DNA of 64,000 bases from Acidimicrobiia bacterium (GCA_009694375.1 SHVB01000001.1:258366-322365), one strand, 5' to 3'; positions 32,946 to 42,483 are shown, numbered from the stretch's first letter. The notes: generated by a model not told the origin, from the letters alone. Program-made: numbers and translations.

Positions 32946-34151
32946 TCATCCTACCTCCGCCATCCCCCACGGATCGTCGGGGTTGAGGGGCCCGAGCTCG
33001 ATCGACGGCACGGGAAGCTCTCGTTCTCCCCGCAGACCATCGATGCGGCTGAGTTGGCGTTCAAGTTGGCGACGCCGCGGGCCGGCCACGTCTTCGAGGG
33101 CCCGCTGGGCGAGATCGAACCGTTTGGAAACCCCATCGAGGGCCTCGGAGAACTTCGTCCATTGTTCGCTGAACCCCACCAGGCATCGAAGGATCTCGTC
33201 GGAGGTCCGGGTGAGTCGGGTTTGTTCCACCGCCTGACGGATCACGGCGAGCACCGCAAACAGACTGACCGGAGAGCACAACACCACCTTCTGGCGCAGG
33301 GCCACATCGATCAGATCCGGGTCCTGATCGTGGATGAAGGCCCACACGCTCTCGTTGGGGATGAACAGCAGCACTTCGTCCAGCGTGATGTCGGGATCGA
33401 TATAGCCGCGGGTAGACAGTTCCTTCACCCGGTGACGGACATCACGCAGGAACGCCTTGGCGGTGGCCGCCCGCTCCCCGTCGGTACCGGCCTCCAAATG
33501 TCGTAGGTAGTTGTCGATCGGAAACTTCACATCCATGTGGAGCACCCGCTCCCCTGGGAGCAGAAACGTGACATCCGGAATGGCACCACCGGCGATCGCC
33601 GTCTGCTTTTTATAGGTAACCCCCTCCACCATGCCGGCTAGGCGCAACACGTCGTCAGCCATGCGCTCGCCCCACTGGCCGCGCGCTTTTGGGCTAGCCA
33701 ACGCCTCGCGCAGATGCCCGGTGGTCTCGGCCAGCCGAGTGGTAGAGGCGGTAGCCGCCTGGAGACCGGCCACCAGTTGGCCGTGCTGCTGGGCCCCTTC
33801 CTGCTGCAGGCGAGCAACCACATCGCCGAGGCGTTCCAACTGGGCGGTAAGGCCCTCCACCCGCTTCTCGAAGGCGCTGGCGCGCAGATCCAACTGGCGG
33901 CTGCCGCTTTGCATCGAATCCCCCAGTTTTTCGCCAGCCATTTGCGCGGCCATGCCGGCCGCCGAGGTAACGGTGTGCTCGCGCTCGTGGCCGAGGGTGG
34001 CCGCTAGAGCAGCCGATTGCTCCTCGAGGGCGGCGGCCAGACGGGCATCGGCCTGATGGGCACCGGACCGGGCGGCCGCCAGCCCCACGACCAGTGCCAC
34101 CCCAATCACCCCCAGCACGCCCAACAGGACCAAAACGACAGAAAGTTCCAT
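32946..34151 (-). CDS. rmuC: DNA recombination protein RmuC
   Basis: A 401-residue protein: one N-terminal membrane helix, a long coiled coil (about 35-150) and a conserved nuclease-like domain (about 155-350) with KARGQWGERMADDVLRLAG, DVTFLLPG, HMDVKFPIDNY and VLLFIPNESVWAF. RmuC limits inversions at short repeats; the mechanism is poorly known. It is a single gene with 95 bases before the divergent amidase. Confidence 0.93.
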   Translation of the reverse strand: MELSVVLVLLGVLGVIGVALVVGLAAARSGAHQADARLAAALEEQSAALAATLGHEREHTVTSAAGMAAQMAGEKLGDSMQSGSRQLDLRASAFEKRVEGLTAQLERLGDVVARLQQEGAQQHGQLVAGLQAATASTTRLAETTGHLREALASPKARGQWGERMADDVLRLAGMVEGVTYKKQTAIAGGAIPDVTFLLPGERVLHMDVKFPIDNYLRHLEAGTDGERAATAKAFLRDVRHRVKELSTRGYIDPDITLDEVLLFIPNESVWAFIHDQDPDLIDVALRQKVVLCSPVSLFAVLAVIRQAVEQTRLTRTSDEILRCLVGFSEQWTKFSEALDGVSKRFDLAQRALEDVAGPRRRQLERQLSRIDGLRGERELPVPSIELGPLNPDDPWGMAEVG

Positions 34152-34246
34152 AGGCGCAGTATGGGCGGCGGGTGTGACAACCCTGGCCGGTCTCCTCTCC
34201 GGGTTGGTGGGTAAGGCCGCCGCTCGGGCGCGTAAAGTGAGCCGGA

Positions 34247-35362
34247 ATGGCTACCTGGATACTGCGCCTCGACGATGAGCGCAGTGGCGTACGGGTGGCG
34301 ATCAAAGATCTCATCGATGTGGCGGGCGCGCCCACCACCGCAGCGTGCTCGGCGGTGGCCTCTACCGCCGCCGCCGCCACCCAGGATGCGGAATGTCTGG
34401 CGGGGCTGCGCGCCGCGGGGGTGGCCATCATCGGAAAAACCAACCTCCATGAACTGGCCTTCGGAGGCACCGGAGTGAACGCCGCTTTCGGCACCCCGGT
34501 GAATCCATTCGACCCGGCGTGCATCCCCGGCGGCAGTTCCAGCGGAAACGCCGTCGCGCTCGCCCATGGTGAGGTGGATATCGCCATCGGCACGGATACT
34601 GGCGGTTCGATCCGCACTCCCTCGGCGTGTTGCGGCACCGCCGGCCTCAAGACCACCTGGGGCCGTGTCTCCACCATCGGCGTCTGGCCCCTCGCCCCCT
34701 CACTGGACAGCATCGGCCCGATGGCACGCGATGTGGGCGGCCTCGTGGACGGCATGGCCCTGCTCGAACCTGGCTTCGCCGCCGGGGCGACCACGACGGT
34801 GATCGGGCGAGTTCGGCTCCCCGGGGTGGATCCGAACATCGAGACAGCCATCGACAACCTGCTCGCCGCCGCCGAAATCACGGTGATCCCCATCACCCTG
34901 CCGGGCTGGGACGCGGCGATCCAGGCCGGACGGGACATTCTCCAGTACGAAGCGTGGCAGCAAGACGGGCCCCTGTACGACCACCATCGGGCCGGGTTGG
35001 GCCCGGACATCCAAGCGCAACTACGCCAGGCCCAGGCCGTGACCGGGGCTACCTATCGCAAGGCGCTGGTCCACCGCACGCGGTGGCGCTCTGAATTAGC
35101 CGCCGCCTTCCAGCAGGCACCCGTTCTGGCGTGGCCCGCCATGGTGGAGTTCCCACCCCTCCTCGATGCCCCCACCCCCAATACCCGCGGCGCGAGCATC
35201 GGCGTCAACCTCGCCGGTCACCCCAGCCTCGCCCTTCCCATTCCCGCCGCCGGGCGTTTCCCGGCCAGTCTGCAACTCGTCGGCCCCGATGATACCGAGG
35301 GTCGACTGTGCGGCACCGGCTTGGTGCTCGAAGCCGCCGCCGCCACCGTGCGCTCCGCCTGA
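34247..35362 (+). CDS. Amidase-signature family hydrolase
   Basis: A 371-residue amidase-signature enzyme with the Ser-cisSer-Lys triad visible: Lys20 in VAIKDLIDV, the serine run 97-99 in GGSSSGNAV and nucleophile Ser121 in TDTGGSIRTP. It is shorter than GatA (about 480), and lacks the GatA-type C-terminal region, so a catabolic amidase or hydrolase is more likely than tRNA amidotransferase. No GatB or GatC is nearby. The substrate is unknown. Confidence 0.9.
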   Translation: MATWILRLDDERSGVRVAIKDLIDVAGAPTTAACSAVASTAAAATQDAECLAGLRAAGVAIIGKTNLHELAFGGTGVNAAFGTPVNPFDPACIPGGSSSGNAVALAHGEVDIAIGTDTGGSIRTPSACCGTAGLKTTWGRVSTIGVWPLAPSLDSIGPMARDVGGLVDGMALLEPGFAAGATTTVIGRVRLPGVDPNIETAIDNLLAAAEITVIPITLPGWDAAIQAGRDILQYEAWQQDGPLYDHHRAGLGPDIQAQLRQAQAVTGATYRKALVHRTRWRSELAAAFQQAPVLAWPAMVEFPPLLDAPTPNTRGASIGVNLAGHPSLALPIPAAGRFPASLQLVGPDDTEGRLCGTGLVLEAAAATVRSA

Positions 35363-35401
35363 GGGCCGACACCGGCAACCACCGCGGCACGACCGGCGGA
35401 G

Positions 35402-35857
35402 ATGGTGCGCCGATACCCTTGCAGGGTGACCCACATTCGTATCGGCACGATCCTCGACGCTTCCCCCGAGGCGGTATGGGCCGATGTCAGCCAGATCGCC
35501 AGCCACGTCGACTGGATGGCCGACGCCATCGCCATTCGTTTCACCTCGCTTACCACCGCCGGGGTGGGAACCACCTTCGAGTGCAAAACCAAAATCGGTC
35601 CGTTCAAACTGACCGACGTGATGGAGATTACCGAGTGGGAACCGGCGCGGGTGATGGGGGTTCGTCATTCCGGGGTGGTCACCGGCACCGGTCGCTTCAC
35701 CCTGCAGCCGGTAGCAGGGGGCGGCACCACCTTCGAGTGGAGCGAAACCCTGGTGTACCCGATCTGGCTGGGCGGCCCAGTGGGGGCCTTCCTCGCCGCC
35801 CCGCTACTCCGCTGGGTATGGCGTCGCAACCTCTCCCGCTTGGCCGCCCGCTTCTAA
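35402..35857 (+). CDS. SRPBCC-family lipid/polyketide-binding-like protein
   Basis: A 151-residue helix-grip protein: IRIGTILDASPEAVWADVSQI is the usual opening strand and first helix, and LLRWVWRRNLSRLAARF the long C-terminal helix. Members bind hydrophobic ligands or act as cyclases or dehydratases. ATG 35402 gives the longest form; GTG 35426 (VTHIRIG) is more like relatives and may be the true start. It is 39 bases after the amidase on the same strand and converges with the rhomboid gene. Confidence 0.85.
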   Translation: MVRRYPCRVTHIRIGTILDASPEAVWADVSQIASHVDWMADAIAIRFTSLTTAGVGTTFECKTKIGPFKLTDVMEITEWEPARVMGVRHSGVVTGTGRFTLQPVAGGGTTFEWSETLVYPIWLGGPVGAFLAAPLLRWVWRRNLSRLAARF

Positions 35858-35866
35858 GCCCGCCCG

Positions 35867-36706
35867 CTACCCCGCGCCGGCGAGGACGATCGAGGCACTA
35901 CCGGCCACCAACCCAATGGCCACCACTGCACCCACGATCACCGTGGGGTCCTTCAACACGCGCGGACCAAAGTCGGTGAGGACCCAACCGGCGAGGAAAC
36001 CCACGATCAGGCCACCCACATGCCCCCCCACGGAAATGTTGGGCACGGCAAAAGTAAAGACGAGGTTCAACATGATGGTGGCACCCAGCCCGGAATCCAT
36101 GATGCTGATGCCCCGGGCGCGGAACACCGCCACCGCCACGCCCATGAGCCCGAACACCGCTCCTGAGGCTCCCACCGTGAAACTGCTGGGATCGATGATC
36201 ATCACCCCGAGGGCCCCCCCGAGCATCGCCACGAAATAGAGGAGTACGAACCGGCCTCGGCCCACAACTGGCTCGAGCAACTGCCCCAATCGATAGAGCA
36301 CGAACATGTTGAACGCCAGATGCAAGAAGTCGGCGTGCAGGAACCCCGAGGAGACCAGCCGATACCACTCGCCGTTGGCCACCCCGAAGGCCGATAGCCC
36401 CTCCCCCCCCGAAACCAGGCCACCGTTGCGGATGAACGCTCCCTTCGTAGTGCCGCCGGAACCTATGCCAACGAGGTAGACCATCACGTTCATCCCGATC
36501 AGCATGAAGGTGGCCACCGGCCTCGGCGGCCTCAGGGAGCGGGCACTGATCACCTTCTGGGCGCCCTGCTTCGTGCATTCGGGGCAGTGGAAGCCCACCG
36601 ATGCCTGATGCATGCAGTCGGGACAGATCGGCCGATCGCAGCGCTGGCAGATCACGCCCGCCCGACGATCCGGGTGGCGGTAACAGGTCTGGATGGCGGT
36701 ATCCAC
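35867..36706 (-). CDS. Rhomboid intramembrane serine protease with N-terminal zinc-ribbon-like motif
   Basis: About 279 residues. The N-terminus has a Cys/His cluster (CYRHPDR, CQRC, CPDCM, FHCPEC) like a B-box-type zinc finger common on actinobacterial rhomboids, followed by about six or seven membrane helices. The catalytic serine is Ser181 in GASGAVFG and the histidine is in SVGGHVGGL. I set the start at GTG 36706, just before the zinc motif; the frame is open to a GTG at 36856, but that would leave no room for the promoter of the divergent gene. Cleaves membrane proteins; targets unknown. Confidence 0.88.
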   Translation of the reverse strand: MDTAIQTCYRHPDRRAGVICQRCDRPICPDCMHQASVGFHCPECTKQGAQKVISARSLRPPRPVATFMLIGMNVMVYLVGIGSGGTTKGAFIRNGGLVSGGEGLSAFGVANGEWYRLVSSGFLHADFLHLAFNMFVLYRLGQLLEPVVGRGRFVLLYFVAMLGGALGVMIIDPSSFTVGASGAVFGLMGVAVAVFRARGISIMDSGLGATIMLNLVFTFAVPNISVGGHVGGLIVGFLAGWVLTDFGPRVLKDPTVIVGAVVAIGLVAGSASIVLAGAG

Positions 36707-36874
36707 GAGGGTGAACGCTAGTGGGAGGGCCCCGCGACGAGGTGTCAGGACCACGACGGCAGACGCATTGCGAGACTGTGTCGGGATCGACGCCGAATCT
36801 TCATGCAACCTTTCGGTCCATTTGGAGTCTGAACCGGCGAGTGGAGAAGTCGTCACCGCCCTTAGGAGGTCGGA

Positions 36875-37201
36875 ATGTATAGCTTCGCAATCGTGGTCAT
36901 GTTGGCCCTCGCTACCTTGAAACTGGTCGACTTTGTGGTCGACAACGTGCCGGGCATCGAGCGCTTTCGCTCACTCGGTACCTTCGTAGTGGCCATCGGC
37001 GCCGTGTTGATACTGGACTACTCGCTCTTCGAAGGCTTCGGCATCGAGGTGCGCGACGAGCGCACCGGCCTGTGGATGACCGGGTTCCTCGTGGCGGGCC
37101 TGACCGTCGCCTGGCGAGCCATGTTCACCTGGCTCACCCATGAGCGGGCCGCCGGAGACGAGACCCTCGGCGTGCAGTCGCCCATCCGTCGCGTCGCCTA
37201 A
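36875..37201 (+). CDS. Small membrane protein of unknown function
   Basis: A 108-residue protein with three hydrophobic helices and a polar C-terminal tail. A perfect AGGAGGT lies six to twelve bases before ATG 36875, so it is probably well translated. No family or motif was recognised. It is divergent from the rhomboid gene and followed by a strong hairpin. Confidence 0.78.
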   Translation: MYSFAIVVMLALATLKLVDFVVDNVPGIERFRSLGTFVVAIGAVLILDYSLFEGFGIEVRDERTGLWMTGFLVAGLTVAWRAMFTWLTHERAAGDETLGVQSPIRRVA

Positions 37202-37223
37202 CGCCACTACGGGTTGCTCCCAC

Positions 37224-37259
37224 CCGAAGGGCGGATCGCAGCAGCGGTCCGCCCTTCGG
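37224..37259. terminator. Bidirectional hairpin terminator between converging genes
   Basis: A 12-bp perfect stem, CCGAAGGGCGGA (37224-37235) with TCCGCCCTTCGG (37248-37259), and a 12-base loop. It lies 22 bases after the stop at 37201 and 44 bases after the converging treS stop. No U-tract. Confidence 0.75.
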
Positions 37260-37303
37260 CGCGTTCGGGACCCGCAGCCAGGAAAGACTTGGTGGCCCCG
37301 TTG

Positions 37304-38974
37304 TCACCTCGTGGCGGGTGATCCGGGATGGTCCAGAATGAACCAGTACCAACCGTGCGGGGCCAGCGTGATGACGTAGGGCAATGCACCAATAGGCGGG
37401 AAGGCCACCCCGCCCGTGACCTCGACGGGAATCTGACCGGCCCAGTCGGACAGCATCAACTCGCCGAGTTGCCGAAGCCGGCTGAGGTTATGAACGCACA
37501 GCACGCTCTGGTGCTCGTCGCGCCGCAGATAGGCCAGGACCGCCGGATTGTCAACGGGCAGCACCTCTAGGGAACCAGTGCCCAACACGGGATACTCCCG
37601 ACGCACCTGGAGAAGCCGTCGCAGCCAATGCAGGAACGACGACGTATCGCGTTGCTGGGCCTGCACGTTCACCGTGGCGAAGCCATAGACCGGATCCTCC
37701 ACCGCCGGTAGGTAGAGCTGTGTCGCCTCCGCTTTGGAAAAACCCCCGTTGGGGTCCGGCGTCCACTGCATCGGGGTGCGCACCCCGTCTCGGTCCCCCA
37801 ACAAGATGTTGTCGCCCATCCCGATCTCATCGCCGTAGTAGAGCACCGGACTCCCCGGCAGCGACAACAACAGGGCATGGAAGAGACGGGCGAGGGTTTC
37901 GTTATTGTCCAGCAGGGGGAACAAGCGGCGGGAAATGCCCACGTTGCGGCGCATACGCGGGTCACTGGCGTACTCGGCGTACATGAAGGCACGCTCCTCA
38001 TCAGTCACCATCTCGAGGCTGAGTTCGTCGTGGTTGCGCAGGAAGATCCCCCACTGGCCGCCATCGGGAATCGGCGGAGTCGCCGCCAAGATCTCGGTAA
38101 TGGGATGACGGTCCTCCCGCCGCACCGCCATGAACAGGCGCGGCATGAGCGGGAAGTGAAAGCACATATGACATTCATCGCCGTCGCGGCCGAAGTAGTC
38201 CACCAACTGTTCGGGCCGTTGGTTGGCTTCGGCCAATAACACCCGGCCCGGGTAGTGCTCATCCACCAGCTGCCGGAGGCGCCGCAAGTACGCATGGGTT
38301 TCGGGGAGGTTCTCGCCGTTGGTGCCGTCCTGCTCGAAGAGGTACGGCACGGCGTCGAGGCGAAACCCATCCAGGCCCAAATCCAGCCAAAACCGCACGA
38401 CGTCGAGCATGGCATCGGCCACGTCGGGGTTGTCGTAGTTGAGGTCGGGCTGATGGTGGAAGAAGCGGTGCCAGAAGTACTGTCCCCGCACCGGGTCGTA
38501 CGCCCAGTTCGATGTCTCCGTGTCTACGAAGAGCACTGAGGCATCGCCCCAGCGGCGGTCGTCGTCGCCCCACACATACCAGTCGGCCTTGGGGTTGGTC
38601 TTGTCCTGTCGGCTCTCCTGAAACCAGGGATGCTGGTCAGAGGTGTGGTTGATCACCATGTCGGCGACGACGCGCATCCCCCGCTGGTGCGCTTGTTCGA
38701 TCAACTCACGAACATCGTCCATGGTTCCGTAATCGGGTAGCACACGATAGAAATCGGCGATGTCATAGCCACCATCGCGCAGAGGTGAGGCGAAGAACGG
38801 AAGCAGCCAGAGGCAGTCGATGCCGAGCCACTCGAGATAGTCGAGCTTTTCGATCAGGCCGCCAATATCACCAGAGCCGTCGTTGCCGGAGTCGAAGAAC
38901 CCGCGCACGAATACCTCGTAGAAAACGGCTTGCTGATACCAGCGCGAGTCGATGGGCTCGATGGGGAGCGTCAT
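37304..38974 (-). CDS. treS: Trehalose synthase / maltose alpha-D-glucosyltransferase (GH13)
   Basis: A 556-residue GH13 enzyme that interconverts maltose and trehalose. The catalytic set is visible: nucleophile Asp207 in GFRLDAVPY, acid/base Glu249 in LLAEANQRP and Asp316 in RNHDELSLE. FYEVFVRGFFDSG, DGTNGENLPETH and YGDEIGMGDNILLGDRDGVRTPMQW are diagnostic for TreS. The maltokinase domain fused in some actinobacteria is not present and no separate Pep2 gene is seen. It follows the enoyl-CoA hydratase by eight bases, so it may be in one operon with it and meaB. Confidence 0.93.
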   Translation of the reverse strand: MTLPIEPIDSRWYQQAVFYEVFVRGFFDSGNDGSGDIGGLIEKLDYLEWLGIDCLWLLPFFASPLRDGGYDIADFYRVLPDYGTMDDVRELIEQAHQRGMRVVADMVINHTSDQHPWFQESRQDKTNPKADWYVWGDDDRRWGDASVLFVDTETSNWAYDPVRGQYFWHRFFHHQPDLNYDNPDVADAMLDVVRFWLDLGLDGFRLDAVPYLFEQDGTNGENLPETHAYLRRLRQLVDEHYPGRVLLAEANQRPEQLVDYFGRDGDECHMCFHFPLMPRLFMAVRREDRHPITEILAATPPIPDGGQWGIFLRNHDELSLEMVTDEERAFMYAEYASDPRMRRNVGISRRLFPLLDNNETLARLFHALLLSLPGSPVLYYGDEIGMGDNILLGDRDGVRTPMQWTPDPNGGFSKAEATQLYLPAVEDPVYGFATVNVQAQQRDTSSFLHWLRRLLQVRREYPVLGTGSLEVLPVDNPAVLAYLRRDEHQSVLCVHNLSRLRQLGELMLSDWAGQIPVEVTGGVAFPPIGALPYVITLAPHGWYWFILDHPGSPATR

Positions 38975-38982
38975 GGCTGGCT

Positions 38983-39789
38983 TCAGGTGCCGGTGAAGTG
39001 GGCGTGCCCGGGACCGAACTCCAGGAACGACTGCACCCCGATGCGGGCATCGTGGGTACTGAACACCTCGGCGAAGAGTTGCTGCTCGAGGTCAAGGCCA
39101 CCGTGGAGAGTGATGTCCAGGCCCCGGTCGATGGCCCGTTTGGCGAATCCTTGGGCCACCACTGCTCCGGTAGCCAGGGCGGCGGCGCGCGCCACGGTCC
39201 GGTCGAATACCTCGGCGGACGGCACCACCTCATCCACCAAACCCATCGCCAACGCCTCCTCGGCCCGCACCTGTCGCCCGGAAAAGATCAGGTCCTTCGC
39301 CCGGGCCGGGCCCACCAATCGGGCAAGGCGTTGCGTGCCGCCACCCCCGGGAATGATCCCCAGGAGGATCTCCGGTTGTCCAAGTTTGGCCTTGTCGCTG
39401 ACGATCCGGAAGTCGCAGGCGAGCGCCAACTCGCAACCCCCGCCGAGGGCGAATCCGGAAATAGCGGCGAAGGTGGCCCGGGGAATGTCGGCCACCGCGT
39501 TCAGTGCCCTCAGGAAACACTGCCCGATCAACTGGGCTTCGGCCCGGGTGATGACCTCCTCAGGCGCTTCCACCGAACGGAACTCAGAAATCTCGGCCCC
39601 AGCGGCGAAGATGCGGTCGCCCCCTGTGACCACCACCGCGCCGGGCGGATCGTCCCGCAAGGCCGAGGCGGCAACTTCCAACTGATGGAGTAACTCCATC
39701 GACAGGGCGTTGACTTTAGGGTTGTCGAGGCGCAAGACGGCGACGCCGTCGTCTCGGCGCTCTACGGTGACAAGGGGCAGCGGCGACAT
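38983..39789 (-). CDS. Enoyl-CoA hydratase/isomerase family protein
   Basis: A 268-residue crotonase-fold protein. FAAGAEISEF and ISGFALGGGCELALACDFRI form the oxyanion-hole region, and the two catalytic glutamates of hydratases match the GGGCELA and GQPEILLGIIPG segments. It hydrates trans-2-enoyl-CoA in beta-oxidation. ATG 39789 is chosen; a TTG at 39813 would overlap meaB. It lies ten bases after the meaB stop. Confidence 0.9.
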   Translation of the reverse strand: MSPLPLVTVERRDDGVAVLRLDNPKVNALSMELLHQLEVAASALRDDPPGAVVVTGGDRIFAAGAEISEFRSVEAPEEVITRAEAQLIGQCFLRALNAVADIPRATFAAISGFALGGGCELALACDFRIVSDKAKLGQPEILLGIIPGGGGTQRLARLVGPARAKDLIFSGRQVRAEEALAMGLVDEVVPSAEVFDRTVARAAALATGAVVAQGFAKRAIDRGLDITLHGGLDLEQQLFAEVFSTHDARIGVQSFLEFGPGHAHFTGT

Positions 39790-39799
39790 AGCCGGGACG

Positions 39800-40738
39800 C
39801 TACTCGGGGACAAGCAGTTGCCCGGCGGCGGTCCACGGGTCGATCGTTCGATTGACCACGGCTTCGGTCAGCTCATCGAGCGCCACCCCGGCGGTGGCCT
39901 GGGCCCGCTCGAGCAACAGCGCCATCAGAATACGGGTGAGTTCGGCTCCCACTCGGGCGGCGCGACGCGACGCCAGGGTGTTAGTCGCTTCAAGGTGGGC
40001 GCGGTGGGCCCCGATGGCCTCCCATAATTCATGTACCCCACCACCGGTGAGCGCGTGGGTAGTCACCACTGTGGGTCGCCACCCGCCGGCGTCGGTGAGA
40101 TCCAGCATCCGTTCGAGGTCGCCGCGGGTTTCCTCCACCCCCGGGCGGTCTGCCTTGTTGATCACAAACACATCCGCAATCTCCAACAGACCGGCCTTGT
40201 TGGCCTGCACGGCATCGCCCCAGCCAGGGTTCACCACCACCACGGTGGTGTCGGCGGCTTCAGCCACCTCCACCTCCACCTGCCCAACACCCACGGTTTC
40301 GATCACCACCCACGGCCAACCCACGGCGTCGAGCACTCGCACGGCTTCGAGGGTGGCCAGGGAAAGACCGCCGAGATGCCCGCGAGTGGCCATGGAGCGG
40401 ATGTACACCCGCCGATCGCTGACATGGTCGGCCATGCGCACCCGATCCCCGAGGATGGCTCCGCCCGAAAACGGCGAAGAAGGATCTATCGCCAGCACGG
40501 CGATGGACTCCCCCGCCCCCCGCGCCTCCATGATCAACGCATTGGTAAGCGTGGACTTTCCCGCGCCAGGCGCGCCCGTGACCCCCACTGTGTAGGCCTG
40601 CCCGGCCCACGGATGGGTGCACCGTCCCACCTCCCGAGCCACCGGGCCGCCGCGTTCCACCAACGTCAGCAAACGCGCCAACGCAGCGCGGTCGCCGGAC
40701 CGGGCGCGTTGGACAAGGTCAGCGGGATCATCGGCCAT
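39800..40738 (-). CDS. meaB: Methylmalonyl-CoA mutase-associated GTPase MeaB/ArgK
   Basis: A 312-residue G3E P-loop GTPase. Walker A is GAPGAGKSTL with Lys61; AIDPSSPFSGGAILGDRVRM is the MeaB switch region; IETVGVGQVEVEVAEAADT is the family signature; NKAD gives guanine specificity. MeaB protects and loads B12-dependent methylmalonyl-CoA mutase. The mutase itself is not in the window. It heads an operon with the enoyl-CoA hydratase and treS. Confidence 0.94.
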   Translation of the reverse strand: MADDPADLVQRARSGDRAALARLLTLVERGGPVAREVGRCTHPWAGQAYTVGVTGAPGAGKSTLTNALIMEARGAGESIAVLAIDPSSPFSGGAILGDRVRMADHVSDRRVYIRSMATRGHLGGLSLATLEAVRVLDAVGWPWVVIETVGVGQVEVEVAEAADTTVVVVNPGWGDAVQANKAGLLEIADVFVINKADRPGVEETRGDLERMLDLTDAGGWRPTVVTTHALTGGGVHELWEAIGAHRAHLEATNTLASRRAARVGAELTRILMALLLERAQATAGVALDELTEAVVNRTIDPWTAAGQLLVPE

Positions 40739-40761
40739 GAGTGCCCAACGCTACCGAATCG

Positions 40762-41052
40762 TCAGAGCGACACGGGGGTGCCATCGGCGAGGGTCTCCCC
40801 AATGTTGACCACCTCGGTAACGCCTTCCACGCGGTCCTTGAGGATCCGCTCGATGCCCGCCTTAAGGGTGACGGTGGAAGCGGGGCAACTCACGCAGGCC
40901 CCTACGAGTTCGACCTGCACGATCCCGGTGGTGGCATCGGCGCTATGCAGGAAGATGTCGCCGCCGTCGGCCTGAATGGCCGGACGAATAGCTTCGATAG
41001 TGGTTTGCACCTTCTCTTCAAACACAGGGACTCCTTCAAGGGCCAGAGCCAT
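40762..41052 (-). CDS. NifU-like (Nfu) iron-sulphur scaffold protein
   Basis: A 96-residue single Nfu domain. The cluster-binding CxxC is in GACVSCPASTVTLKAGIERIL, preceded by AIRPAIQADGGDIFLH. It carries and donates [Fe-S] clusters. The start is ATG 41052; an in-frame upstream start at 41073 is less likely. Upstream lies a 13-bp tandem repeat shared with the divergent gene. Confidence 0.92.
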   Translation of the reverse strand: MALALEGVPVFEEKVQTTIEAIRPAIQADGGDIFLHSADATTGIVQVELVGACVSCPASTVTLKAGIERILKDRVEGVTEVVNIGETLADGTPVSL

Positions 41053-41106
41053 GATCGCGCCGCGGAGCAGCACCGAACCACTTCATGAGGGTCAACACCT
41101 CCAACC

Positions 41107-41155
41107 CGCTCCCTGTTCCCGCTCCCTGTTCCCGCTCCCTGTTCCCGCTCCCTGC
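41107..41155. repeat. 13-bp tandem repeat in a divergent intergenic region
   Basis: Nearly four direct copies of CGCTCCCTGTTCC at 41107, 41120, 41133 and 41146 (last copy degenerate). They fill the 120-base space between the nfu-like gene (start 41052) and the membrane protein gene (start 41173). Copies are identical apart from the last, which suggests recent expansion or selection for a binding site. Confidence 0.92.
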
Positions 41156-41172
41156 CTCGTAGGGTCTTGCCC

Positions 41173-42483
41173 ATGTCTTCCCGCCGCGTCCCCCCTGGTG
41201 CCCGTCGCGGCCTTCTCTCCCGAGCCGTATTCGGGTCGCTCACCACGGTGGGGGCCGTGGTGATGATGGCCGCGCCGGCAAGTGCCCACAACGCCGGGGG
41301 GGATGCCCTCCCCGAGCCCCTACTCCTGGGCTATGGCGGCGCGGCCGCCCTGGTGATCACCGCATTGGTGTTGTGGGCGTGGTGGCCTTCGGCTCGTCTC
41401 GCCCGTTTCCACCCCGCCGAAGCCCGGCCCGCCCCCGATACGCCACTCGCCGGCGGGGTGGCGGGCATCCTCTTGTTGGCCCTGGTGCTCGTTATCGCAC
41501 TGGCCGGTGTCAATACCCAGGCCGGCAACCCCACCCCATGGGTGGTGGGGGTTGTGTTCTGGGTGGGCCTGCCGCTGAGTTGTGTGCTCTGCGGGGATGT
41601 CTTCCGCTGGGTCAACCCCTTCGCCACCGTGGTCCGACTACTTCCCCTCGGTACCCGCCAGCCTGCCGAAAGAACCGCTCCCCCGTGGGTGGCGGCGGCC
41701 TTCCTCTTCAGCTTCATCTGGTACTTCCTCGCCTACTACCGCCCGGGGTCACCGCGGGCGCTAGCGATGTTCCTGCTCCTCTACTCGGCGGCGGCGTTGG
41801 GGACCGGTTGGCGATGGGGGCACCGATGGCTCGCCACCGGAGAGGGTTTCGGCGCGCTGTCGTCCACGGTCGCTCGGGTCTCACCCTGGGGTGCTCGGGG
41901 GCCGCTGCCGCCGGGAATCGCGCCGCTCATGACCGTGTGGCTCGGGGGCGTCACGTTCGACCTGCTGGCGGAATCGAACCGTTGGGTCGACTTGCTCGGC
42001 TCCAGTCGGGGCTGGGGGCGGACCCTGCTCGACACTGCCGGGCTGGCCTGGGCGACCCTCATGGTGGCGGCGCTCTATCTCCTGGTGGTGTGGGTGGCCG
42101 AACGGGGTCAGACCCTCCGACTCGCCGCACCCCTGGGGGTGGCCCTCATCCCCTTGGCCACCGGATGGTTCCTCGCCCACGATCTCTCGTTGCTGCTGAC
42201 GGAGGGACGGAACGCCCTCATCCTTGCCTCGGACCCGCTCGGGCGAGGCAACGACCTCTTTGGGACCGTCAACGGCACCATCGACTACGGGTTGCGAACC
42301 CAGAGTTGGCTTCGCTGGAGCGAGTTGGCTCTGGTGGCGGTCGGCAATCTGGCGGCGCTCGTCGTGTTTCACGACACCGCCCTGTCGCTCGTGACCCGCT
42401 CCCGTGCGGCACGCGCCACGGTGGTCACGGCGGCCGCACTGAGCACTACGATGGGCGCCGGTGTCGTAGTGGTACTCGGGTGA
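41173..42483 (+). CDS. Polytopic membrane protein with signal peptide, function unknown
   Basis: A 436-residue protein. An N-terminal signal-like helix ends APASAHNAGG, so cleavage would leave His near the new N-terminus, as in CopC/YcnI-type copper proteins; beyond this I see no copper motif. About ten membrane helices follow, with a conserved-looking CVLCGDVFRWVNPFATV stretch that has two cysteines. ATG 41173 is preferred to TTG 41167. Its stop overlaps the start of the next small gene (GTGA). Not assigned to a family. Confidence 0.8.
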   Translation: MSSRRVPPGARRGLLSRAVFGSLTTVGAVVMMAAPASAHNAGGDALPEPLLLGYGGAAALVITALVLWAWWPSARLARFHPAEARPAPDTPLAGGVAGILLLALVLVIALAGVNTQAGNPTPWVVGVVFWVGLPLSCVLCGDVFRWVNPFATVVRLLPLGTRQPAERTAPPWVAAAFLFSFIWYFLAYYRPGSPRALAMFLLLYSAAALGTGWRWGHRWLATGEGFGALSSTVARVSPWGARGPLPPGIAPLMTVWLGGVTFDLLAESNRWVDLLGSSRGWGRTLLDTAGLAWATLMVAALYLLVVWVAERGQTLRLAAPLGVALIPLATGWFLAHDLSLLLTEGRNALILASDPLGRGNDLFGTVNGTIDYGLRTQSWLRWSELALVAVGNLAALVVFHDTALSLVTRSRAARATVVTAAALSTTMGAGVVVVLG

